DNA of 32,242 nt from a virus. The translations under genes were made by a program, and so were the position numbers. This document shows, in pieces, positions 7,587 to 15,961 of the stretch. The stretch's first letter is position 1, and each line of letters begins with the position of its first letter. Below the pieces are notes generated by a model. The model was not told the origin of the DNA, searched no databases, and worked only from the letters and a program-made list of their open reading frames with translations. The stretch is taken from IMG/VR virus record IMGVR_UViG_3300018080_000423, positions 1 through 32,242 of that record, one strand, 5' to 3'.

Positions 7587-8008
7587 AATTTGAGTCCCTT
7601 CAAAAGATACCTATGCTGCTGATAATAAATCCGCAACTCGTTATCATACAACTCCGGCCCCGCCCAATCCCAAACGACCAGCAACGGCTTATAATCCGTC
7701 ACTCCGGTCAAGGTCGTTTGGTGCAACAGCTCGTACACCCTCTCAAGAATATCCTCGTAATTATCACCCCACGCCGTGATATTGACGTAAATGTTCCGCA
7801 GTCCTGCCGGTTTCCGCCCGGCCATCGAGTTTATGAAATAGGTGATTATCGAATTGCTGCCGAAGTTGATTTCTTCAGGCGGATTCCTGAAATACACGCC
7901 ATAGGGAGCAGTGGCGGACAGCCCGATCATGCCGCCGAGATTCGCGGCGTTGTTTATCTTGGCGTCCGTTTCGAGCACCGTATATAATGCTTCTTTCAGC
8001 GTAGCCAT
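7583..8008 (-). CDS. Tail completion/terminator protein (DUF3168 or gp17-like)
   Basis: The 141-residue protein starts MATLKEALYTVLETDAKINN. It has the order of a tail completion protein: an N-terminal helix, a strand with YGVYFRNPPEE, ITYFINSM, then NIYVNITAWGDNYEDILERVYELLHQ, where alternate hydrophobics and the D-x-x-D-x-x-L-E-R-V-Y helix fit DUF3168-type proteins. It abuts the gp10-like gene without a gap (8008/8009) and follows the head closure gene, matching the connector to tail order in HK97-like phages. Its stop overlaps the start of the sugar cassette as ATGA, tying the cassette to tail gene expression. Confidence 0.78.
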   Translation of the reverse strand: MATLKEALYTVLETDAKINNAANLGGMIGLSATAPYGVYFRNPPEEINFGSNSIITYFINSMAGRKPAGLRNIYVNITAWGDNYEDILERVYELLHQTTLTGVTDYKPLLVVWDWAGPELYDNELRIYYQQHRYLLKGLKL

Positions 8009-8374
8009 TTATTTCAAAGCCTCCGCCAAGAATTCCTTAAACGTCCGCTTATTCCCCACCGCCGCAGGCCACAGATACGGGTATATCGCCTCGACATGCA
8101 TGGCATACTCCACGTTGGAGCCGACCGAGAAAATCACTTCGTCCTTTTCCACCTTGACCGCTTTAGGAGCCTGCAACAAGCTCCGCGTCAGCGTCGTTGT
8201 CTGATTCTCGTACCGCCCCACTGCATGAGCAAAGCCCCGCGTATGGTCGCTTGCCGCGTCGATACCGACCTGCACACAGGCTTTCTCCGTAGCCTCAGCC
8301 ACCTTCTCCACAACCTTGCTCTGCCTCTTGACAAGGTTAGCCAGGACCTCACTCATTCCCGCAATATGCTTCAT
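8009..8374 (-). CDS. HK97 gp10-like tail-connector protein
   Basis: The 121-residue protein begins with a helical segment (MSEVLANLVKRQSKVVEKVAEATEKACVQVGIDA). It then has a strand block, LTRSLLQAPKAVKVEKDEVIFSVGSNVEYAMHVEAIYPYL, which matches the V-G-S-N-x-x-Y-A-x-x-x-E pattern of HK97 gp10-like proteins. It then ends in a short helix, FKEFLAEALK. Members of this family sit between head closure and tail terminator genes, as here. The start overlaps the head closure gene's stop by ATGA (8371-8374). The family's exact role at the neck-tail interface is not settled. Confidence 0.85.
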   Translation of the reverse strand: MKHIAGMSEVLANLVKRQSKVVEKVAEATEKACVQVGIDAASDHTRGFAHAVGRYENQTTTLTRSLLQAPKAVKVEKDEVIFSVGSNVEYAMHVEAIYPYLWPAAVGNKRTFKEFLAEALK

Positions 8375-8844
8375 CGCATCCCTCCCGCCCTTGTGAGATA
8401 CACGGTTTTGTGAGTTATGAATTCCTTGACGTAATTCACGCGAAACTCATCGCTTCCACCTACCTTCTTAACCTTATCGTTTTCCTCGATGTCGGTCGTC
8501 TTAGCCACCTGCACCATTGCGACGCTCTTAATAGTCATGCCCCGCTCTTGTATCACGGTCTTACCGTCAACGGGTTGCCATACCCCCGACACGCTGCGAT
8601 AGACATAGCTCCAGCTTGTTGACGTTACCCTGCCTCCGCTCCATGTGTCCGTCTTTCGCTGCACGAGTATATTGCACCCCAACTCAGTGAGTATCATCGT
8701 CAGGTCGGAAATCATATTGCTAACAAGGTCGCTTGGCGTCGATGCTACAGCGTCGCCGACCTCGTCGATAACCCCGCCCGTTGCAACCGTAACCGGCACA
8801 CCGGACATTGCCCCGCCCGTTGCAATGTTGTCTTTTACACCCAT
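8371..8844 (-). CDS. Head closure/head-tail adaptor-like protein
   Basis: The 157-residue protein has a low-complexity N-terminus, rich in Gly, Val and Ala (residues 1-45), then a beta-barrel-like part. That part contains LTELGCNILVQRKTDTWSGGRVTSTSWSYV, then RGMTIKSVAMVQVAKTTDIEENDKVKKVG and FRVNYVKEFITHKTVYLTRAGG. The pattern of an oxidised-epitope-free strand, a ligand loop and D-x-V-x-x-x-G is that of SPP1 gp16-type head closure proteins. It lies between the fibre-like gene and the gp10-like gene. The N-terminal 45 residues are an unusual extension. Confidence 0.65.
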   Translation of the reverse strand: MGVKDNIATGGAMSGVPVTVATGGVIDEVGDAVASTPSDLVSNMISDLTMILTELGCNILVQRKTDTWSGGRVTSTSWSYVYRSVSGVWQPVDGKTVIQERGMTIKSVAMVQVAKTTDIEENDKVKKVGGSDEFRVNYVKEFITHKTVYLTRAGGMR

Positions 8845-8852
8845 ATCAGTCC

Positions 8853-10889
8853 TTACGGAGAGGTGTTTATCTGCTTATATGGCGAGGTGTCGCTCGCCTG
8901 AATCTCAAGGATAACCGTCGCACCGTCATCCGGGTCTAATATCTGTTGGGTCGTGCTATCACCAACCTTGTCATACCAGTCCCCGATTAGCCATGCCGCC
9001 GTGAATTTGAGCAGTTCTTCAAACGTCATAGTCCCACCGGCAGTGAATCCGGTGTCACCCATCAACGCCGCGACTATTTCTGTTTCGCTTGGGTCGTTAA
9101 GCCCAGCAAGGCCGCTGTCAAACTCCGTTTTTGTCGGAGCATCGTAATCACTCAACGCCGTATCGACTTCCGCGTTCACATCTGCTTTCGCCTGCGTTGC
9201 CAAGCTGCCTACGCTTCCCGTCACGTTCCCGCCCACGTTGCCCGTCACGGAGCCAACGGCCCCCTCAACAGAACCGACCGCCGTATTATTTATATCAATA
9301 GTAGTCGTGTCCTCATCCAACGCCGTCAACTGCCGATCTGCGTACTCCCACACCTGCTGAGCCGTAGCACCGGCACCACCAGCTCCTTGAGCGGCAGTAT
9401 TTGCATCAATAGCCGCGTTGTTTGCATCAATGCCAACGGCAGCAATATCAGCCGCAATCGAAGCGCCTGCCGGTTCTCCGACTCTCGCGTAAACATCCCC
9501 TGTAATATAACCCGCCTTCGCATCCGTCCAAGTGGTGTTTGACAACGCCGTTGCAGCCAAAGCCGCATTGTCCGTACCTCTCATGGCTTCACCATCTATG
9601 TTCTCAACCTCAGCCTGTATGTTTGCCAACTGCCCGTCTATATCGCTATCGTCTGCCGGGTCAGTAGGCAGGTTGTCAGTCTTTGCTTGAATAGCATCAA
9701 CTATTGCTTTTGTGTTATCATTTGCGTCTTGCACAATCGTTTGCAAAGCAGCAATAGCGGCATCAATGTCCGAATCGTCTGCCGGGTCAGTAGGCAGGTT
9801 GTCAGTCTTTGTTTCTATGCCATCGACAAGCGTCTCTATCGCTGAGAAGCCATAAGTCTCGTTATTTGCCAGGCTGTAGGTGTCGCCCGTCTGTGCCGTA
9901 TGACCCGTCAGCGTATCGACCGTTCCGATGGTAGTGCCGTTCATGTCGATGGTCGTGTCATCCTCATCCAAAGCTGTGAGAGTCCGCGTTCCGTTTGTCC
10001 ACACGTCAGCCGCGCCGTGAGTGGAAAACCCGGTAGCTTTATAGGTAGAGGCCGCGTCGGAATGAGCCAATGTCCCGCTTACGTTGAGCTTATCAAGATA
10101 CCCGCCCCGCGTAGCGGTAAAAGCATCGTCCATCGTCTTGATTCGCTCGGCTATACTGCCAGCATTCGGGTCACCGTCAACCGCCTTCTCTAGTTCATAC
10201 CGCAATCTGTTACCGACCTCAGCAACCGACCCTCCGTCATTCACCAGCTCAGCTGTAGGAACCGGCACATCCGTGCCGCCCACCTGGTTAACGTCCGTGC
10301 GAACAAGATCGTCGGTGCTGTTGTACCAGCTTGCGAAATCCGTAGCGTCAAACATTATTTCCAAGTTAGGCGGAGAAGCATCGTCATCGTCTATCTTTTC
10401 GACGTTGACCTCGAGCATCCCGTCCCCGTTGTCGGTAATTGCATCATTCGCCACCTGATTTATATCCACCTGGAGTTTGTCGGTGCTGAAATAACTGTCC
10501 CAAATATTTGCAGGAACTACCATGAAATGTTCCCACACAGGCCCGGCCCCGCTCTCGTGTACGAACACCTTGAGCCGCCCCAACGTCCCGGTATCCGTAG
10601 TGCTTAGATTACAGTCGTAAACCCCGAGTTCGTCGTGGCCGAGGGCGTCTGCATTGTCCTTCTGAATTATGTTCCCTCCGTTCTTGCTGATTCGTACTTC
10701 GGCCTGGGTAATAGTAAGCCCGGTCTCGGCCGTCTTACCGTCGTCTTCGTCGATGAACGGTCCGAGTTTAACGGTTACCGCCGTGCTCTGCTTAAGCCAT
10801 ATCTCGCCCGCCGCTCGGTTACACAAGAGCCCGATTATCAGAGTTACGATCACTATAAAGGGAATCCACCATTGTGCTTTGAGTTGCAT
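8853..10889 (-). CDS. Exported fibre-like protein with coiled coil and short repeats
   Basis: The start is the ATG at 10887-10889, with GAAGGAG seven bases upstream, giving 678 residues. The N-terminus MQLKAQWWIPFIVIVTLIIGLLC is a signal or membrane anchor. The next 100 residues are a beta domain (LKQSTAVTVKLGPFIDEDDG, then TGLTITQAEVRISKNGG and VWEHFMVVPANIWDS), a type seen in phage structural proteins. The centre is helical and Asp/Ala-rich with two copies of TKTDNLPTDPADDSDID. Further on are two LTALDEDxTTIDxN blocks and a Gly-Ser-Val repeat (VGSVTGNVGGNVTGSVGSL). A receptor-binding or surface fibre is plausible. The export signal is odd for a virion component assembled in the cytoplasm. 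Confidence 0.7.
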   Translation of the reverse strand: MQLKAQWWIPFIVIVTLIIGLLCNRAAGEIWLKQSTAVTVKLGPFIDEDDGKTAETGLTITQAEVRISKNGGNIIQKDNADALGHDELGVYDCNLSTTDTGTLGRLKVFVHESGAGPVWEHFMVVPANIWDSYFSTDKLQVDINQVANDAITDNGDGMLEVNVEKIDDDDASPPNLEIMFDATDFASWYNSTDDLVRTDVNQVGGTDVPVPTAELVNDGGSVAEVGNRLRYELEKAVDGDPNAGSIAERIKTMDDAFTATRGGYLDKLNVSGTLAHSDAASTYKATGFSTHGAADVWTNGTRTLTALDEDDTTIDMNGTTIGTVDTLTGHTAQTGDTYSLANNETYGFSAIETLVDGIETKTDNLPTDPADDSDIDAAIAALQTIVQDANDNTKAIVDAIQAKTDNLPTDPADDSDIDGQLANIQAEVENIDGEAMRGTDNAALAATALSNTTWTDAKAGYITGDVYARVGEPAGASIAADIAAVGIDANNAAIDANTAAQGAGGAGATAQQVWEYADRQLTALDEDTTTIDINNTAVGSVEGAVGSVTGNVGGNVTGSVGSLATQAKADVNAEVDTALSDYDAPTKTEFDSGLAGLNDPSETEIVAALMGDTGFTAGGTMTFEELLKFTAAWLIGDWYDKVGDSTTQQILDPDDGATVILEIQASDTSPYKQINTSP
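9648..9811. repeat. 38-bp direct repeat pair within fibre-like gene
   Basis: An identical 38-nt sequence occurs at 9648-9685 and 9774-9811, 126 nt (42 codons) apart and in phase. It encodes TKTDNLPTDPADDSD in both copies. Because codon choice is also identical, the duplication is recent or kept identical by recombination. Confidence 0.85.
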
Positions 10890-10890
10890 G

Positions 10891-12003
10891 TTATTGTCTC
10901 CTTCGTCTGTAATTGTTGAAGATTGCCGAAATCGGAGTGCTTCCACTCTGGTCGTACTCATCCGCCCCGATATCCCAGGTCCCCCCGCCTACGGTGTCGC
11001 GGTCGTCTCCGTCGATATCGACCTCTACGTTATAGAATCCGCTGCCGTCCGGATCGAGGTCCGCCCCGGCATCCTTGGCGTTCGTATCGTTCGAGGCGAG
11101 GTGAAAATTATAGTTCGCCTTATCGACAAACGTCGGCTCGACGCTGTGCACGCTAGCATCGCCGGGGGCGGTCGTATCGTCCGAGAGATTATTGCATGAG
11201 TTAGCATCCCATGAACCGCCCGTATAATAACAACTATACGCCGCATCGATGCAGATGTTGTTTTTTACAACGGTGCCTCTATCAGAGGGAGAACCATCAC
11301 TGATCCCCACGAAACATCTATGTATCGTATTATTATGGATAAACACTTCGTCCCCGTCCGCGCATATTCCACGGCTCTGAGGCGACCCGTCAAAGTCATA
11401 TATGATGTTGTTGCTTATATAGACTTTCCCGTCCGCGTCGGCCGTGTTGATGCCGTTCTGTGCAGTGTCAACGTCGTTTGCCCCGCGAATAATACACTTC
11501 TCGATGTAGATTGTCGCGTCGGCAGACTGATAATTACAATGAAGCACGTGGTCCCCCCCGTCGATTGCCGGTGTCCGTATCTGGAGGCCGCGAACCGTCA
11601 CATGGTCGTCGCGAATATACAGGGGATAGGCGTTGCTGACTTCCAGCCGATACAGATTAGCATCCCAAACTCCTGAATGTTGGTCGCTGCCGTTCTCACC
11701 GTCCATGAGCAGATAAATCCCGTGCGTAGCGTCGGTAGTCCAGTCCGAATCTATAAACATCTGAGACGTATCCGCCGTGCCACTGCTCGCACGAAAATAC
11801 ACATAGTGATTACCAACCCCGGTAATGTCTGTAGCCTCGTTCGCATCCCAAGCCGCCCCGCTATCGTAGGCCAGGTCCCATGTAGTGCCGTCCTGGTCCC
11901 CCTTCGCTGCAGGCGTGTCGGTATCAACATATCTCGTAACATCAGCCGCAAACGCGCCTGCAATAAAAGTCAATTCCAACAGAATTATGATTAGTCGTTT
12001 CAT
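10891..12003 (-). CDS. Secreted right-handed beta-helix protein
   Basis: The start is the ATG at 12001-12003, which overlaps the previous stop as ATGA, giving 370 residues. The N-terminus MKRLIIILLELTFIAGAFAA is a clear signal peptide with an A-x-A cleavage site. After it comes a series of short strands with recurrent turns, including YIRDDHVTVRGLQIRTP, IYIEKCIIRGAN, KVYISNNIIYDF and VFIHNNTIHRC. These are the hallmark of parallel beta-helix (PbH1) proteins. The ending GTWDIGADEYDQSG is common in secreted beta-helix proteins of environmental bacteria such as Planctomycetota. It could bind or cut a polysaccharide; no catalytic triad is assigned. It lies between two other exported proteins. Confidence 0.75.
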   Translation of the reverse strand: MKRLIIILLELTFIAGAFAADVTRYVDTDTPAAKGDQDGTTWDLAYDSGAAWDANEATDITGVGNHYVYFRASSGTADTSQMFIDSDWTTDATHGIYLLMDGENGSDQHSGVWDANLYRLEVSNAYPLYIRDDHVTVRGLQIRTPAIDGGDHVLHCNYQSADATIYIEKCIIRGANDVDTAQNGINTADADGKVYISNNIIYDFDGSPQSRGICADGDEVFIHNNTIHRCFVGISDGSPSDRGTVVKNNICIDAAYSCYYTGGSWDANSCNNLSDDTTAPGDASVHSVEPTFVDKANYNFHLASNDTNAKDAGADLDPDGSGFYNVEVDIDGDDRDTVGGGTWDIGADEYDQSGSTPISAIFNNYRRRRQ

Positions 12004-13877
12004 TGATATATCCCCAAAACGTAAGTTGTTGACTCGCCTTCTTCGCTCGGCTCCGTCCACAGATCCCCGTAATCCCCCCGATACTCCTCCCACATATCTT
12101 CTTCGTAAGTCCCCGCAAAAGCGCTTCCGCCCTGCGTTGGGGCCTCTATAGTCACCCACCTGTCCGCAAAATCGAAAAATGCGTCGTTGTTCCACTCTGT
12201 CTTGAGCCCCATAATCAGCACAACCAGGGCCTGCCCGCCGAAATACGCCCCATTATTGCCGTAGTACCCGCCGTAATCGTTGCATCCGTCGTACTGCGTA
12301 TCCAGTTTCCAGGGCGACGGGTCGTAGCCCGCCCCGCCCAGGTACTGAAGACCAAGCACCGGCCAGTTGTGCAGGTCGCTCGTCGGCTCGTTATAGTCGA
12401 TGGCACGATAGCAGTTGGGCCAGTTGGAATTTCGTTTCGCCCCGTGGCCGTAGAAGGCGCTGCGGCAGAGCTTGTAAGTCGCCGCATCGTTGCTGTCCCC
12501 TTCGTATGCCCGATCCAGAGTCAGGAACGTGGTGCTATTGAAATCCGCAACGGCGTAGGGCGTAAACTCCGTATCGGTAACGACCTCATCATCGACAACG
12601 AACCATGTCCCCAATTGATGGCGGTATCCCTCCGAATTACAATTCTGATTATCGCAGTCACCCGCGTCAGTCCATGCCTCGAACCCCGCTTGTTTCGCAT
12701 CGAAGAAATTGCAGTCCGTCCCGATAACATATTGATTGCCGTCCTCTACCTTGACCGTCCCCGCCGCCTCCCAGACATCGTAAGTGTAATAGACCGTGTA
12801 AGGGGTATCGAGCGTGTCCCAGTCGGCTAAATAAAATACACCGTCGTCTTCGTTGTTATGAATATAATCGCTCGGCACTGTCAGAGTAGGCCACGTATCG
12901 TCCCCCTTGTTCGAGTAGCCGTATTCGCCCATCTTCGTCTGGATCGTGTTCATCATCGTAGTGTCGCCGAGTATCTGCGCGGTCGCGATTACGCAGAGTT
13001 TCTTGCCCAAATTGAAGGCCCCGAACTGAAAGAACTGCCCACGCCCGCCCGCGTTCTCGTTCATTATGCCCCAAATATCTATGCCATTCTGGCATACGTG
13101 GATTAAGGCGTCACGCTTCTGGGCATCGGTGTAGTCCGAATTGCACTTTAAGAGCACCTTATAAAGCCGCCACGCGAAGTCGTCGTGAACGGAGTGCCTG
13201 TCCCCGGCAATGGCAGCGCCCGGATTACTGGTCGATATGCAGATATTGGGGTATTGGAACCACGAGTTCGCATCGTCCCACGATGGCTCCGTCCCGCACG
13301 GATCGAGGTCCGCTAAGGCGTCGTAATTCACATCGGCAATCGTGTATTGAATGGTCTTGTCGGGGTGTTCGGCGTATGCGGGCCGGAAGCTGTTCGCAGC
13401 CGGCGCTTTGTCCAGGACCGTCAGAATCATGTAGTCGGTCATGTTTTCGGTGCTATCGCTCTTGCCGATGACTAAGGAGGCGTTAGGGTCGATGACAAGG
13501 GGGTTCTCGCTCGTGATATTGGCGTCACCCGGCAAAGCAACATTGAGCGTCGCATCCCATCCGCTTATCCGGCTGTCGAAGCCATGGGCAGTTGTCGCCA
13601 CGTTCTCGCTCCCGTCGCCGCCCGCGTTCGGGTCTATCATGGCCCCGTTGCGAATCTGCTCGTCGTCTCGCGTAGAAGAGCAGCATGGGTCCACATTCAC
13701 AATACTCACCTGCCCGACAACGTAATAATCCCCGTTGACGAACTGCCCCACCGTCTCATCGTCCGCGAACTTAACGGTGATGCCCCATTGCGAGACCTCA
13801 GTATCACCCAGACATAACCCGTTAAGCAACGTCATAAGCAGAATGAAATATGGCCGTCTCACTTTCCTAATTCTCAA
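12000..13877 (-). CDS. Large secreted protein, possible glycan-active enzyme
   Basis: This 625-residue protein begins at a TTG (13875-13877) that overlaps the preceding stop as TTGA; a GTG at codon 6 is an alternative. The N-terminus has a basic RIRKVRR segment and a hydrophobic FILLMTLLNGLCLG core, so it is probably exported. The first third is beta-rich with Asn/Gly/Asp turns. The later part is helical with many Trp, Tyr and Cys, including FAWRLYKVLLKCNSDYTDAQ, FQFGAFNLGKKLCVIATAQIL and GYYGNNGAYFGGQALVVLIM. That mix recalls alpha/alpha-toroid polysaccharide lyases or hydrolases, but no catalytic motif is identified. Function is therefore unassigned. Confidence 0.65.
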   Translation of the reverse strand: MRIRKVRRPYFILLMTLLNGLCLGDTEVSQWGITVKFADDETVGQFVNGDYYVVGQVSIVNVDPCCSSTRDDEQIRNGAMIDPNAGGDGSENVATTAHGFDSRISGWDATLNVALPGDANITSENPLVIDPNASLVIGKSDSTENMTDYMILTVLDKAPAANSFRPAYAEHPDKTIQYTIADVNYDALADLDPCGTEPSWDDANSWFQYPNICISTSNPGAAIAGDRHSVHDDFAWRLYKVLLKCNSDYTDAQKRDALIHVCQNGIDIWGIMNENAGGRGQFFQFGAFNLGKKLCVIATAQILGDTTMMNTIQTKMGEYGYSNKGDDTWPTLTVPSDYIHNNEDDGVFYLADWDTLDTPYTVYYTYDVWEAAGTVKVEDGNQYVIGTDCNFFDAKQAGFEAWTDAGDCDNQNCNSEGYRHQLGTWFVVDDEVVTDTEFTPYAVADFNSTTFLTLDRAYEGDSNDAATYKLCRSAFYGHGAKRNSNWPNCYRAIDYNEPTSDLHNWPVLGLQYLGGAGYDPSPWKLDTQYDGCNDYGGYYGNNGAYFGGQALVVLIMGLKTEWNNDAFFDFADRWVTIEAPTQGGSAFAGTYEEDMWEEYRGDYGDLWTEPSEEGESTTYVLGIYQ

Positions 13878-14104
13878 TCTTCGAACTCGCCCGTTTCAAT
13901 GCCGAATTCATTCGTGCCCAAATCCATAGACACAAACGCTTGGCTCGCCGCCGGATGCTTCAACAGGTGCTCCCGGTATGCCAACAACTGCTTTAGCTTT
14001 TGGCTCGCACTAACCTGTAGATCGCCGCTGCGATAATCGACCTGCGGGCTTTCCAGCAGGGCATTTATTTTCGTCTCAACTTGTGCAAGCGTCATCGCCG
14101 CCAT
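13874..14104 (-). CDS. Small head-tail joining protein (DUF6148/gpW-like)
   Basis: The start is placed at the ATG of 14102-14104, preceded by GAGG six bases upstream; an earlier GTG would run through the hairpin at 14121-14152. The 76-residue product starts MAAMTLAQVETKINALLESP. It then has SGDLQVSASQKLKQLLAYREHLLKH, a helix-turn-helix layout seen in gpW- and DUF6148-type proteins located just after the capsid gene. A longer acidic tail ends FGIETGEFED. It is likely a connector component between portal and neck. The following gene starts by TTGA overlap. Confidence 0.65.
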   Translation of the reverse strand: MAAMTLAQVETKINALLESPQVDYRSGDLQVSASQKLKQLLAYREHLLKHPAASQAFVSMDLGTNEFGIETGEFED

Positions 14105-14120
14105 ATACAGCCTCAATACT

Positions 14121-14152
14121 GGTGGGCCGGTCTGCCACCACACCGGCCCACC
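14121..14152 (-). repeat. Perfect 10-bp hairpin after the capsid gene
   Basis: The arms at 14121-14130 and 14143-14152 are fully complementary (GGTGGGCCGG with CCGGCCCACC) around a 12-nt loop. It lies in the 88-nt gap between the major capsid gene and the next gene. No T-tract follows on either strand, so a simple terminator is unlikely. It may stabilise the capsid message 3' end. Confidence 0.7.
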
Positions 14153-14192
14153 TTGAAGGAACACCGAATCGCCGCCCGACGATCAAATCCTA

Positions 14193-15320
14193 TTAGCTTC
14201 CGCCCGTCGATTTGACGACGTAGCGGTTGTCAACCGCACCGACCTGGGAGAAGCGCCTAACCTTGTAAGACGCTACAACATCCCGCTCCCACGCATCCGG
14301 ATTCTTCTCGTCTTTACGAGTAAGAACCTGCAACGGGAAAACGACTTTCTCGATAAACTGCTCCTTGAAGTCGCCGTAATACCAATCGTTACTGGATACC
14401 TTGTCAATCCACGGACTGAACAGGTGCGTTGTCCCGGCATACGGATTCTTCTGGTGGTAGCCGACGCTGGTACCACTGTTGTTGGGCAGATATTCCTCGC
14501 CCACAATTCTCCGGCCCGTCTGCTTCAACGTCCTCGACGTAAGCAAAATCATATTCTCGCCCACGTCAATAGGGTCGCCGTTCTCGTCCATCATAAGCGC
14601 AAACAGGGCGTCCGCCGCGTCGATGTCCGTATAGTCCGCCAAAGCGTCCGTGATCTGGTTGGCATACACCGTGCCGTCCACATACGCAGACGTTCTATCG
14701 CTCGCGTAGTACAGGGCAAGCCGGGAACCGCTCGGATACCAAGCATAGTAATTCTTGCCGGACACCGTAGCGTCTTGAACGGTGAACAGCACCGCCTTCT
14801 CGCGGTCTTTCGCAGCCCGTCGCCCGAATTTTGCGGCACGCATAAGGATAATCCCGGTCTGATCGAACTTGATCATCTCCATCGTAATATCCAGAATCTC
14901 GCCCCGCTTGCTACCGGCAACGGTAACGTACTTCTCCGCCATATCTGCGGAATGCGGATACGGTTTGCCCTCCGGAATATCCTCAAGGTCGCCCTTCAGG
15001 AAACCGCCCGGAATGGTATCGAGCTTCAGGCTTGAGGTGAATTTCGTAACGAGCCTATCCGCAATGCCCGGATACTCGTTATATCCCGCAAGAATCTTCT
15101 TGCTCAGCAGCGTTCCCGTTATAATCGGGAACTGGCTCGTGTTGACCGCTTCGAAGATTTCTTTTATCGAGAAATCTTCCGGCTCCATGAGAGGCGCCTT
15201 TTTGCCTTCCTGCACCTCGGTCAACCGCTCGAACAGTCCGCCCGGCTTCATAAACTCATCGAAACCGCCTTCAGCCCCGATAACCTCTTTGAGCTTTCTT
15301 ACTTTATTCTCAAAACTCAT
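14193..15320 (-). CDS. Major capsid protein (HK97-fold candidate)
   Basis: The start is the ATG at 15318-15320, with GGAG seven bases before it, giving 375 residues; an upstream in-frame extension runs into the previous gene. The N-terminus MSFENKVRKLKEVIGAEGGF is helical and could be a scaffold-like delta region. Central segments (LVTKFTSSLKLDTIPGGFLKGDL, VTVAGSKRGEILDITMEMI and RAAKFGRRAAKDREKAVLF) resemble the spine helix and P-domain pattern of HK97-type capsid proteins. The C-terminal ends LQVLTRKDEKNPDAWERDVVASYKVRRFS resemble their final strands. Location after protease and decoration genes supports the call. No single motif proves the fold. Confidence 0.85.
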   Translation of the reverse strand: MSFENKVRKLKEVIGAEGGFDEFMKPGGLFERLTEVQEGKKAPLMEPEDFSIKEIFEAVNTSQFPIITGTLLSKKILAGYNEYPGIADRLVTKFTSSLKLDTIPGGFLKGDLEDIPEGKPYPHSADMAEKYVTVAGSKRGEILDITMEMIKFDQTGIILMRAAKFGRRAAKDREKAVLFTVQDATVSGKNYYAWYPSGSRLALYYASDRTSAYVDGTVYANQITDALADYTDIDAADALFALMMDENGDPIDVGENMILLTSRTLKQTGRRIVGEEYLPNNSGTSVGYHQKNPYAGTTHLFSPWIDKVSSNDWYYGDFKEQFIEKVVFPLQVLTRKDEKNPDAWERDVVASYKVRRFSQVGAVDNRYVVKSTGGS

Positions 15321-15364
15321 TGTCTTTCTCCAAATGGTTTGGACTTCTTTTCGGCTCTTAAAAG

Positions 15365-15382
15365 TTCTCGCTATTGCGAAAA
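15365..15382 (-). repeat. Intercistronic hairpin element, copy 1
   Basis: This is TTTTCG, six bases (CAATAG), CGAGAA on the minus strand, extended by one C-G pair. It lies just beyond the stop of the decoration-like gene and 45 nt before the capsid start. It matches the copy at 2185-2202 within a conserved block that includes the poly-T run and the following AACT...AGAG. The six loop bases differ, while the stem is identical. Confidence 0.45.
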
Positions 15383-15385
15383 AAA

Positions 15386-15883
15386 TTAGTTCCAGCTTGC
15401 GTTTGTCAGCAGCTTTTGCGGAAGCAGTCGGCACATAATCCCCGTGCCTTCAGCCGAATCGTGGTTTTTCACACACACCGCAAACGGGTTATCCGTTCCC
15501 GCACCAACCGAATCGTCCGCCAACGTCCAGCTTGCCGATGCCGTGCTATTGGCCGTGATCTCCAGGCGGTCGCCGATACTTATATCCGCCGCCGTCGCCT
15601 GTACAAATTCGTAAATAGCCTGCTGGCTAATGTCCACGAGGATATTGTCGGTGTCGCCGCTCGCCGATGCGTCCTCGGCAATCCCGCCAAAAAGCTGCAT
15701 TCCCACGTTTCGGCAGTTTTTCGCCGAGCTACCCTCGGAGCCTTGCGGAAACTTAAGGCTCGGAGTAGTCGCATAGCCGCCTTCAATAAAAACGAAGTCG
15801 CCTTTCTCGACTACCGTCGCACTGGCAATCGGCACTTCGATAAGCATCCGGCAACCTTTACGGTATCTGTTCGCATTACCCAT
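15386..15883 (-). CDS. Capsid decoration/stabilisation-like protein
   Basis: The start is the ATG at 15881-15883, preceded by AAGGGAG seven bases upstream; a TTG two codons earlier is less well placed. The 165-residue product starts MGNANRYRKGCRMLIEVPIAS. It has strands VEKGDFVFIEGGY, ILVDISQQAIYEFVQ and ISIGDRLEITANSTAS, with EGTGIMCRLLPQ at the end. The order of G-D-x-V/F, then a hydrophobic barrel, then a G-x-x-x-x-R-L ending recalls small beta-barrel capsid proteins such as DUF2190. It lies directly upstream of the major capsid gene. A cement protein role is likely but not proven. Confidence 0.65.
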   Translation of the reverse strand: MGNANRYRKGCRMLIEVPIASATVVEKGDFVFIEGGYATTPSLKFPQGSEGSSAKNCRNVGMQLFGGIAEDASASGDTDNILVDISQQAIYEFVQATAADISIGDRLEITANSTASASWTLADDSVGAGTDNPFAVCVKNHDSAEGTGIMCRLLPQKLLTNASWN

Positions 15884-15961
15884 CTTCAAACTCCCTTCAG
15901 AAGTTCACAAAAAATTGTCAATTACGTCTATCGCTATAGCCTTGCTCGGCTTATGCTTCTA

